A stretch of DNA of 64,000 bases from Larkinella terrae. GTDB taxonomy: Bacteria > Bacteroidota > Bacteroidia > Cytophagales > Spirosomataceae. The notes under the pieces are model-generated. The model did no database searches. It saw nothing but the letters and a program-made list of their open reading frames with translations, and was not told where the DNA came from. Below, piece by piece: positions 49,795 through 57,763 of the stretch (the stretch's first letter is position 1; each line of letters opens with the position of its first letter). The position numbers and the translations under genes are program-made. The stretch covers positions 268,448-332,447 of the forward strand of contig NZ_WJXZ01000014.1 in the NCBI RefSeq assembly GCF_009668025.1, in the 5' to 3' direction.

Positions 49795-52212
49795 ATGCTA
49801 AAAAACTATCTTCTCACCGCCTTCCGCGCCTTTCGGCGCAACTGGAATTATTCCGTTATCAACGTTATTGGACTGACACTCAGTCTGGCTTGCTGTCTGC
49901 TGTTGTTCGTGGTGATTCGCTACGAACTGAGTTTTGATCGACACCACGCCAACGCCGACCGGACCTACCGACTGGTGCGGCACTTCACCAAACCGCAGGA
50001 CGGTTTTAACGTGGGAATACCGCTGCCGGTGCTGGCGGCCATGCGCAATGATTTCCCGGAATTAAAGCACCAGGTAACGTTTATCCACGACGTTCGAAGC
50101 CCGCTGATTGCCGCCGAAGACGTTCGGGCGAAGGGAACGATGCGCCGGTTTCAGGAAGCAAACGGAGTCGCTGCTTTTGCCGAACCGGAATATTTCCGTC
50201 TGTTCGATTACCAGTGGATCAGCGGCAGTCCAGCTACTGCCCTGAATCGTCCCGGCGCGGTAGTGCTGTCGGAGGAACTGGCGCACAAGTATTTCGGCGA
50301 AGCCGATCCAATGGGCAAGAAGTTGAAGATCAATAACAAACTGGATGTGCTGGTGGCAGGCGTCGTAAAAAATCCGCCGGCGACCAGCAGCATTCCGTTT
50401 CAGATGCTGGTGTCTTTTGCCTCGTTGAAACAATACGGTGCCAACACCAATTGGGACGATTGGGGCTCCTCCTACAGCGGGGCGCAGCTTTACCTGATGT
50501 TGCCCGAAAATACCTCGGCGGAGGCTATGGAACGCAAACTGGTTCCTTTTCTCCATAAATATGTCAAAGGAGAAGATGCCAAAAACCAGCTTTACGAACT
50601 GGACCCGCTGACAGAAATTCACTACAGCACCGAATTGAGTAACTACAGCGAACGGACGATTGGCAAGGAGATGATCTGGGCAATGGCCCTGATTGGTCTG
50701 TTTTTGCTGATCACGGCCTGCGTTAACTTCGTCAATCTGGCAACGGCGCAGGCCATCCGGCGGTCGAAAGAAGTGGGCGTGCGGAAAGTGCTGGGAAGTT
50801 CGCGCTTGCAACTGGTGCGGCAGTTTCTGGGCGAAACCGGTTTTCTAACCGGCGTGGCGGTTTTACTGGCCCTGCTGATTGCCAACTTCTCGCTGTCGTC
50901 CGTTGCCGAACTGCTGAATATCAAATTACAGCAGACCCTGTTTTCTGACCCGATGGTGCTCGGGTTTTTAGTATTGCTGGCGGTTTTTACAACAGTTCTG
51001 GCGGGTTTCTATCCGGCGCTGGTGTTGTCGGGTTATCAGCCGGTTCTGGCGTTGAAAGGCAAAATGAAAGGATCGGGGAGTGGCCAACTGGCGCTGCGCC
51101 GGAGTCTGATCGTGCTTCAGTTTACGATTTCGCAGACGCTGATCATTGGTACGGTGATCGTCTACAACCAGATGGATTATTTCCGGAATGCCGATCTCGG
51201 TTTCCGCAAAGAGGCCATTGTGATGGTGCCGATTCCGGAGAAAAATCCGGGTCAGCTGGAATCGCTAAGGGCCAAACTAACGGGTTTGCCCGGCATTGGG
51301 TCGATGAGCTTCGGGATTTCGTCGCCCTCGGCCCGGGGCAACTGGTGGACCGGTTTTCGCTACGAAAACCGCGAAAAATACGAGGATTACAGCGTTGTCA
51401 TGCGGCCAGCGGATACATCCTACGTTCGGACATTCGGCCTGAAACTGATTGCCGGAAGGGTCAATTTACCAGCTGATACCATGCGGGAAGCCGTTGTCAA
51501 TGAGAAATTCCTGACGAAACTGGGCCTGAAAAAACCGGATCAAATTCTGGGTAAACTAATTGAAGTAAACGATCGGCGAATTCCGGTGGTGGGTATTGTC
51601 AAAAACTTTAACACCAATTCGCTGCATCAGGATACCGAACCGTGCATCATCACAACGCACCGGGATGCTTACGGAAATCTGGGCATTCAGGTGACGGGCA
51701 ATTCGGCGCAGGTGAGCGAGACGATGGCGAAAGTGGGGGCGGCCTGGTCGGAAACATTCCCGGAATTCCTGTTCAAATACGATTACCTCGACAAAACCAT
51801 TGCCAATTTCTACGCGGCCGAAGAACGGCAGTATGCGCTGTTTCGCCTGCTGGCCGGTATCGCTATTTTTATCGGTTGCCTGGGTTTATACGGCGTGGTG
51901 GCTTTCATGGCCGAATCGCGGACGAAGGAAATCGGTATCCGGAAGGCCCTGGGCGCATCGACCTCGCACATCTTCGGCTTGTTTTCGCTCCAGTTTCTGA
52001 AGCTGGTTTTTGTGGCCTTGTTGCTTGCTGCGCCCATTGCCTGGTATTTTACCGACAAGTGGCTGCAGGATTTTGCGTATAAGGTTGATATTCAGTGGTG
52101 GATGTTTGCCTTAGCGGGCGTGATGGCGGGTGCCATTGCCTTAGTGACAGTCAGTTTCCAAAGCATCAAAGCCGCTTTGATGAATCCGGTGAAGAGTTTA
52201 AGAACGGAGTGA
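49795..52212 (+). CDS. FtsX/MacB-type ABC permease ('ET' subgroup)
   Basis: This 805-residue two-unit permease has motifs RSKEVGVRKVLGS near 322 and SRTKEIGIRKALGA near 707, and the tail NPVKSLRTE. In the second motif it has Ser-Arg in place of Gln-Arg and Ala-Leu in place of Val-Leu, and the segment that usually reads LLSKDFLKLV is LFSLQFLKLV. The start at 49795 gives MLKNYLLTAFRAF; the seven residues before it in frame are encoded by the palindrome. A perfect nonamer palindrome follows the stop. Confidence 0.93.
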   Translation: MLKNYLLTAFRAFRRNWNYSVINVIGLTLSLACCLLLFVVIRYELSFDRHHANADRTYRLVRHFTKPQDGFNVGIPLPVLAAMRNDFPELKHQVTFIHDVRSPLIAAEDVRAKGTMRRFQEANGVAAFAEPEYFRLFDYQWISGSPATALNRPGAVVLSEELAHKYFGEADPMGKKLKINNKLDVLVAGVVKNPPATSSIPFQMLVSFASLKQYGANTNWDDWGSSYSGAQLYLMLPENTSAEAMERKLVPFLHKYVKGEDAKNQLYELDPLTEIHYSTELSNYSERTIGKEMIWAMALIGLFLLITACVNFVNLATAQAIRRSKEVGVRKVLGSSRLQLVRQFLGETGFLTGVAVLLALLIANFSLSSVAELLNIKLQQTLFSDPMVLGFLVLLAVFTTVLAGFYPALVLSGYQPVLALKGKMKGSGSGQLALRRSLIVLQFTISQTLIIGTVIVYNQMDYFRNADLGFRKEAIVMVPIPEKNPGQLESLRAKLTGLPGIGSMSFGISSPSARGNWWTGFRYENREKYEDYSVVMRPADTSYVRTFGLKLIAGRVNLPADTMREAVVNEKFLTKLGLKKPDQILGKLIEVNDRRIPVVGIVKNFNTNSLHQDTEPCIITTHRDAYGNLGIQVTGNSAQVSETMAKVGAAWSETFPEFLFKYDYLDKTIANFYAAEERQYALFRLLAGIAIFIGCLGLYGVVAFMAESRTKEIGIRKALGASTSHIFGLFSLQFLKLVFVALLLAAPIAWYFTDKWLQDFAYKVDIQWWMFALAGVMAGAIALVTVSFQSIKAALMNPVKSLRTE

Positions 52213-52301
52213 GATAGGAACACTGATTGAACGGATGCAACGGATTAGAAGAGATAAAATCAGTTTTAATCCGTTACATCCGTTCAATCAGTGTTCCTAT
52301 C
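52212..52301. repeat. Intergenic palindrome, nonamer family F
   Basis: Arms at about 52212-52249 and 52265-52301 pair over about 36 bp with two mismatches. Units ATTGAACGG and ATGCAACGG repeat every nine bases. It separates a permease and a convergent Uma2 gene and abuts both stop codons. Confidence 0.88.
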
Positions 52302-52303
52302 AA

Positions 52304-52750
52304 TCAATTCAAAAATGAATTCAAATCGAGTTGAAGGATTTCGGAGAAGGAAGAGTTTTCGATCAAACCGCCATCGCCTTTGCGGTAACGAAACCACTCA
52401 GCGGTTTTGTAATTGTAAACAAAGCCTTCGAGGATGCCGTAGAGATCCTCATCGATTAGTTTGATAATTTTAGTGAGGTCGCGTTTCTGTCCACTGGTTT
52501 GACATATCTCGATAATGATGCGGGTTTGTTCCTTTTCATACTCGTAAAGCAACACATCAGGAACCGGAGTCGCGTATCCCTCAGTGAGCATCATTTCAGG
52601 CAGTGGCTCGAACGGTATCTTTCCTGTTTTATAGAGCGGATAAAGACCTGCCGTAAGTTGTGCAATGGTTCGCTGATGAATAAATGGTGCGTTGACACCC
52701 ATTTCATCCTCATGTACCATTGAAGTTAATGGGAATTTATTGGTGTACAT
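52304..52750 (-). CDS. Uma2-like protein (DUF820), divergent member
   Basis: The 148-residue protein keeps the order VPDVLLYEYE (Asp), RIIIEICQTSG (Glu), DLTKIIKLID (Lys) of the PD-(D/E)XK fold but differs from the other three Uma2 proteins here. EILSP is replaced by EICQT, and the late strand reads EGFVYNYKTAEWFRY. It may be a separate branch. It is divergent from the permease at 52799 with 48 bp between start codons, and its spacer holds a perfect -7 box. Confidence 0.78.
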   Translation of the reverse strand: MYTNKFPLTSMVHEDEMGVNAPFIHQRTIAQLTAGLYPLYKTGKIPFEPLPEMMLTEGYATPVPDVLLYEYEKEQTRIIIEICQTSGQKRDLTKIIKLIDEDLYGILEGFVYNYKTAEWFRYRKGDGGLIENSSFSEILQLDLNSFLN

Positions 52751-52778
52751 GGTCGGGCTTTAGAATGATTTGATTAAA

Positions 52779-52786
52779 CAAACATA
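52779..52786 (-). promoter_or_regulatory. -7 box TATGTTTG of the Uma2-like gene
   Basis: Exact TAnnTTTG match on the minus strand, 28 bases before the ATG and 12 bases from the divergent permease ATG. Confidence 0.6.
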
Positions 52787-52798
52787 CCCAAAAACCGT

Positions 52799-55180
52799 AT
52801 GCTTCGCAATTACCTCAAAACTACCTGGCGCAGCCTGATTCGCAACCGGAATTATGCACTGATCAACCTCATCGGTCTGACGTTGGGGCTGGGCGTGGCC
52901 ATTGTGTTGTTCTGGATTGTGCGGTTTGAATACAGCTTCGACCGATATCACGCGAAAGCCGACCGGCTTTACCGGCTCATTGCGAAGGATAAGTTCGGCG
53001 AGATGGGGACCTCGATTCCGCAGGGCGTGATCAAGGCGCTCAACGAACGGGTGCCGGGGGTCGAGAACGCGGCCAATGCCTACGGTTACGGTTCGGACGG
53101 GCTGCGGGTGGGGCAAACGGTTTTCAACCTCAAACACGTTTTTTTCGTACCACCGCAGTTTCTGGAAATGATCGACGTGGAGTGGGTACAGGGTTCGGCG
53201 CAGCAATCACTGAGTCGGCCGTTTCAGGTCGTACTGGACGAGCCCACGGCCCGGCGGTTTTTCAAGAATGCGGACCCCATTGGCAAAACCATCCGGTATA
53301 ATAACCAGTTTGATCTGGTCGTGTCGGGCATTATTCGCAAAGCGCCGGTCAACTCGGAGTTTCAGTTGCAGCTTTTGACGTCCCGCGAGACGCTGAAACG
53401 CATCCAAAACGAATACAGCAACGAGGAATACTGGGGCGGTGGCGATTCGATGCACCACGGCTACGTCGTGCTGAAACCGGGCGTTTCGCCCTCCGCCATC
53501 GAGGCCGCGTTGAAAAAGCTGGCCCTGCAACACCAGAACGAGTCTGCGATAGTTGCGTATGAGCTGCTGCCGATCACGGAAGTGCATCGCAACACGGAAA
53601 CCGATCCTGATCCGTTCAATTACGTCATTCCGCAGTGGATGCTGAACACCTTAATGGCCATTGGTTTATTTCTGATCGTGATTGCCTGCATCAATTTTAT
53701 CAATCTGGCCACGGTGCAGGCTGTTCAGCGGAGCCGCGAAATTGCGGTTCGTAAAGTGCTGGGCAGCAGTCGGAAACAGTTGATGTACCGGTTTTTCGGG
53801 GAAACGGCTTTTCTGGTTTTTGCCGCCATCGGTCTGGGTGCTTTGCTGGCTACGCAGTTGATTCAGAATGCCGACCAGTTGCTGAACACCCAGGTGGCGC
53901 AGTCACAGGTTTGGGACGGCGGTGCGGTTGCGTTTCTGTTGATGCTGGGATTTCTGGTAACTTTTCTGGCGGGATTATATCCGGCGTTGGTGCTTTCGGG
54001 TTTTCAACCGGTGAAGGTCTTGCGGGGGCGGTTTTCCTTAGCCCGGTCCAACGGTTTTTCGCTGCGATCATCGCTGGTCGTTACCCAGTTTGTTATCGCC
54101 CAGGTGCTGGTCATCTGTACGTTGATTGGCACCCGGCAAATCCGGTATTTCTACGAGACCGACCTGGGCTTCGACAGAAAAGCCATTGTTACGGTCAAAA
54201 TGCCGGATCGGGGCAATGCGGTTTTGCGGGAACGGTTTCGGCGGCAATTGCTCGATCACCCGGAAGTGAAAGATGTGGCTTTTGCCCTGACCACGCCCTC
54301 AAGTGCCCACAACTGGTGGTGGCGAACGATTCATCACCACAACCTGCCCAATGGCGAGCAGACTTTCCGCATGCAATATGTGGACACAAACTACTTCCAT
54401 TTTTTCAAAATTCCGCTGATTGCCGGTCGGTCGTGGACGCGGGCGGACACGAATACTGTCGCGATTATCAACGAAAAAGCCGCCCGCGATCTGGGCTTCA
54501 GGAATCCGGAAAAAGCCATTGGCGAACGGCTCAATCTGGAAGGTAACCAGCCGTTTACCGTCATGGGCGTCGTGAAAGATTACCATTCGCAAAGCCTGCG
54601 GTCGACCATTGTACCGCACGTCTTCCTCTATGCCGACTGGAATTTCCAGCTGGCCAGCATCCGAATCGATCCGAGGCAGCAACCGAAGGCCCTGCAACAC
54701 ATTGAACAGTACTGGAAAGCGATTTTTCCCAACTACTATTTTGAAGCCAGCTTTCTGGATCAGGATTTGAAGGCTTTCTACGACGACGAACAAAAAATGA
54801 CTAACTTCTTGACACTCTTTGCCATCGTGGGCATTTTGATCGGTTGCCTGGGCCTGTTCGGCCTGGTGTCGTTCGTCGTCACGCAGCGGACGAAGGAAAT
54901 TGGCGTTCGGAAGGTGCTGGGGGCGACGATTGTCAGTATTGTATCCCTGTTGTCGAAAGATTTCCTGAAACTGGTTGGGGTCGCTTTTGCCATTGCGACG
55001 CCCATTGGCTGGTACGCCATGAGCCGGTTTTTGGAGGAATACACGTACCGGATTGACATTGACTGGTGGGTATTTGCGCTGGCCGGGAGCCTGGCCGGAG
55101 CCATTGCCTTACTGACGGTTTCAGTCCAATCAATAAAGGCAGCTTTGACGAATCCGATTACCTCACTTCGTTCGGAATGA
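52799..55180 (+). CDS. FtsX/MacB-type ABC permease ('ET' subgroup)
   Basis: This 793-residue two-unit permease has motifs RSREIAVRKVLGS near 310 and QRTKEIGVRKVLGA near 696, and the tail NPITSLRSE. The first motif is the most altered of the set (SREIAVRK instead of AKEVGVRK) and is followed by YRFFGET. The 3' end, including the stop codon and 8 bases beyond, is identical over 25 bases to that of the permease at 47352, although the proteins are not close relatives. The Uma2-like gene starts 48 bp upstream on the other strand. Confidence 0.93.
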   Translation: MLRNYLKTTWRSLIRNRNYALINLIGLTLGLGVAIVLFWIVRFEYSFDRYHAKADRLYRLIAKDKFGEMGTSIPQGVIKALNERVPGVENAANAYGYGSDGLRVGQTVFNLKHVFFVPPQFLEMIDVEWVQGSAQQSLSRPFQVVLDEPTARRFFKNADPIGKTIRYNNQFDLVVSGIIRKAPVNSEFQLQLLTSRETLKRIQNEYSNEEYWGGGDSMHHGYVVLKPGVSPSAIEAALKKLALQHQNESAIVAYELLPITEVHRNTETDPDPFNYVIPQWMLNTLMAIGLFLIVIACINFINLATVQAVQRSREIAVRKVLGSSRKQLMYRFFGETAFLVFAAIGLGALLATQLIQNADQLLNTQVAQSQVWDGGAVAFLLMLGFLVTFLAGLYPALVLSGFQPVKVLRGRFSLARSNGFSLRSSLVVTQFVIAQVLVICTLIGTRQIRYFYETDLGFDRKAIVTVKMPDRGNAVLRERFRRQLLDHPEVKDVAFALTTPSSAHNWWWRTIHHHNLPNGEQTFRMQYVDTNYFHFFKIPLIAGRSWTRADTNTVAIINEKAARDLGFRNPEKAIGERLNLEGNQPFTVMGVVKDYHSQSLRSTIVPHVFLYADWNFQLASIRIDPRQQPKALQHIEQYWKAIFPNYYFEASFLDQDLKAFYDDEQKMTNFLTLFAIVGILIGCLGLFGLVSFVVTQRTKEIGVRKVLGATIVSIVSLLSKDFLKLVGVAFAIATPIGWYAMSRFLEEYTYRIDIDWWVFALAGSLAGAIALLTVSVQSIKAALTNPITSLRSE

Positions 55181-55254
55181 ACAATTAACAATGAATAATG
55201 AACGATAAATACTGGACTATTACTCTGTTCATTATTCATTGTTAATTATTCATT
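55176..55254. repeat. Intergenic palindrome, heptad family A
   Basis: Arms at 55176-55203 and 55227-55254 pair over 28 bp with one mismatch. The left arm includes the permease stop codon. Confidence 0.88.
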
Positions 55255-55263
55255 TAAAAAAAC

Positions 55264-57672
55264 ATGCTACAGAACTATCTCAAAATCGCCTGGCGGAATT
55301 TGTGGAAAAACAAGGTTTTTTCAGCCATTAATATCGTTGGTCTGGCCATTGGAATGGCCGCTTGTATCATGATCATGCTGTTCGTGAATTACGAGCGCAG
55401 CTTCGACGGTATTCACCAGAAAAACATCTACCGACTCGACGAGGTCCAGAAATTTCCGGGTATGGTGGCACCGCAAAACGTGGCGTTGTCCATGTTCCCG
55501 ATGGGGCCAACATTGGTGAAGGAATATCCGGAGATTCGCAATTTCGTTCGCGTTCGACCCAGCAAAAAAGTGGCGCTGACGTATCAGCAAAAAAAGATCG
55601 TTGTGCCCCAAATCCTGTGGGCGGATTCTTCTTTTCTGCAACTGTTTGATTATAAGTTGATCAAGGGCGATAAACAAGCAATTTTAAAAACGCCGAACAG
55701 CATTGTACTGACGGAAGAAACCGCTGCTAATTTCTTCGGTAAAGAAAATCCGATGGGAAAAACGCTGGTTCGGTATGATTCGGATACGATCAGTTTTAAA
55801 GTAACCGGTATCATCGAAAATGCGCCCAAAAATTCCCATTTGCAGTTCGACGGGTTGGTCTCGTTCAACACATTTGTTAAAGCCGACGCCATGAATAACT
55901 GGGGCGGAAACTGGCTGGTTACGTACCTGGAATTAGCGGACAATACGAACATTGCGGCCCTGGAGAAAAAATTCCCGGCCTTTCTCAAAAGCCATATGAA
56001 CGGCGAGGGCTGGAAATTCTACGAGTTGTTCCTGCAGCCGCTGCGTGACGTACACGATAATTCGACGGCGATCACGCACGATTACATCAATTATCAGAAA
56101 TTCGATCAAAGCTATACGTATATCTTTTCGGTCATTGCGCTCATTGTATTGCTGATTGCCTGCGTCAATTTCATGAATTTGTCCACCGCCAAATCGTCGG
56201 GTCGGGCGAAAGAGGTGGGTATTCGAAAAGCCACCGGGGCCGAACGACCGCAACTGGCGGCTCAGTTTATCGGCGAATCCATTCTGTTGTCGTTCATCGC
56301 CTTAATTTTTGCGCTTTTGCTGGTTAAATTATTCCTTCCGTACGTGGTTGAATTGAGCCAGCGGGAACTGGATCTGGCGTTATTCGGAAATCCGTTGCTG
56401 CTCCTTTTATTCGGTGGCTTTGCGGTTTTAATCGGCCTGGTTTCCGGTATTTATCCGGCCTTTTTTCTTTCCGCGTACCAGCCCACCAAAGTGTTGAAAG
56501 GAACGCTGGAAACCGGTCGAAACAAAGGGCGATTCCGGAATATGCTGGTGATTGGGCAATTTACCGGAGCGGTTTTCCTGATCATTGCCACCGCCTTTGT
56601 GGTGAAACAATTGCGCTTTATGCAGGACCGCGACCCTGGTTTTACCCGCGAGCAGGTAATGGTTTTGCCGCTGAATTCAACGACCAATCCAAAATACGAT
56701 GCAATCAAGCAGGAACTGTTGTCCAATTCGCTGATCACTGCCGTAACGGCTTCGCAACAACGGCTGGGGAATAACCTGCACCAGACCGGTGTTAAGTTTC
56801 ACGGCGACGGGCCGGTTCGCGAAATGGCAACCTCACAGGTCATCGTCGATCCCGACTACCTGACGCTGTATAAAATTCCGATTATTGCCGGTCGAAACTT
56901 TTTAAAAGACAGCAAAACCGACAACGCGAAAGCCTACATCATCAACGAAACCCTGGCTAAAGAACTGCTGAAAGAGCAGCCCAAAGCCACGATGCAATCG
57001 CTGATCGGGCGCAATTTCGGCTTCGGCGGCATGGATTCGTTAGGTCGGATTGTTGGTGTGGCGAAAGATTTTAATTTTAACTCGCTTCACCATAAAATCG
57101 AGACACTTTGCATTTTCGATCAGAAGGACTGGGGCTTTGACGAAATCTCGATTCGGATCAGCGGCAAAAACAACCCGGCCGCCATCGCATTCGTAAAATC
57201 CGTCTGGGCAAAACTGGCACCCGATCAGCCGTTTGACTACACTTTTCTGGATGAACACTTTGCCGAACTGTACCGCGCCGATGAACAGGTGAGCGAAATT
57301 GTCGGCATTCTGGCGTCTCTGGCCATTATCATTTCCTGTCTGGGGCTGTTTGGACTGGCCTCGTTTTCGGCCGAACGGCGCATCAAGGAAATCGGGATTC
57401 GGAAAGTCATGGGCGCTTCCGTGACGGGCATCATCGCGCTGCTCTCGAAAGACTTCTTGAAACTGGTGTTAATCGCCATCCTGATTGCGGCTCCGATTGC
57501 CTGGTATGCGATCAATAAATGGTTGCAGGACTTCGCTTACCGGATTTCCATCGATTGGTGGGTGTTTGTGCTGGCGGGCGCGCTGGCTATTCTCATCGCC
57601 CTGCTAACGGTTTCGTTCCAGTCGATCAAAGCGGCTTTAATGAATCCGGTGAAGAGTTTGAAAACAGAATAA
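55264..57672 (+). CDS. FtsX/MacB-type ABC permease
   Basis: This 802-residue two-unit permease has motifs RAKEVGIRKATGA near 313 and RRIKEIGIRKVMGA near 704, and the tail NPVKSLKTE. In the second motif Arg-Ile and Val-Met replace the usual Gln-Arg-Thr and Val-Leu. It belongs to the 'ES' subgroup (QFIGES). It lies between two other permeases on the same strand, with a family A palindrome before it and a pair of nonamer direct repeats after it. No separate promoter is visible in the 83-bp gap upstream. Confidence 0.93.
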   Translation: MLQNYLKIAWRNLWKNKVFSAINIVGLAIGMAACIMIMLFVNYERSFDGIHQKNIYRLDEVQKFPGMVAPQNVALSMFPMGPTLVKEYPEIRNFVRVRPSKKVALTYQQKKIVVPQILWADSSFLQLFDYKLIKGDKQAILKTPNSIVLTEETAANFFGKENPMGKTLVRYDSDTISFKVTGIIENAPKNSHLQFDGLVSFNTFVKADAMNNWGGNWLVTYLELADNTNIAALEKKFPAFLKSHMNGEGWKFYELFLQPLRDVHDNSTAITHDYINYQKFDQSYTYIFSVIALIVLLIACVNFMNLSTAKSSGRAKEVGIRKATGAERPQLAAQFIGESILLSFIALIFALLLVKLFLPYVVELSQRELDLALFGNPLLLLLFGGFAVLIGLVSGIYPAFFLSAYQPTKVLKGTLETGRNKGRFRNMLVIGQFTGAVFLIIATAFVVKQLRFMQDRDPGFTREQVMVLPLNSTTNPKYDAIKQELLSNSLITAVTASQQRLGNNLHQTGVKFHGDGPVREMATSQVIVDPDYLTLYKIPIIAGRNFLKDSKTDNAKAYIINETLAKELLKEQPKATMQSLIGRNFGFGGMDSLGRIVGVAKDFNFNSLHHKIETLCIFDQKDWGFDEISIRISGKNNPAAIAFVKSVWAKLAPDQPFDYTFLDEHFAELYRADEQVSEIVGILASLAIIISCLGLFGLASFSAERRIKEIGIRKVMGASVTGIIALLSKDFLKLVLIAILIAAPIAWYAINKWLQDFAYRISIDWWVFVLAGALAILIALLTVSFQSIKAALMNPVKSLKTE

Positions 57673-57694
57673 AAAAACCATTCTGGCCCGTTTT

Positions 57695-57752
57695 AATCTG
57701 CGGAATCCCAGTTCAGAATAATCCTTTGAATCTGTGTAATCCCAGTTCAGAA
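57695..57752. repeat. Pair of 24-nt direct repeats, nonamer family H
   Basis: Copies at 57695-57718 and 57729-57752 both read as AATCTG-x-G-x-AATCCCAGTTC plus AGAA, with two differences. The spacing of AATC words is nine. Unlike the other elements here the copies are direct, not inverted. Related words occur at 11577, 29541 and 60265. Confidence 0.75.
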
Positions 57753-57763
57753 ATCGTACAGCT

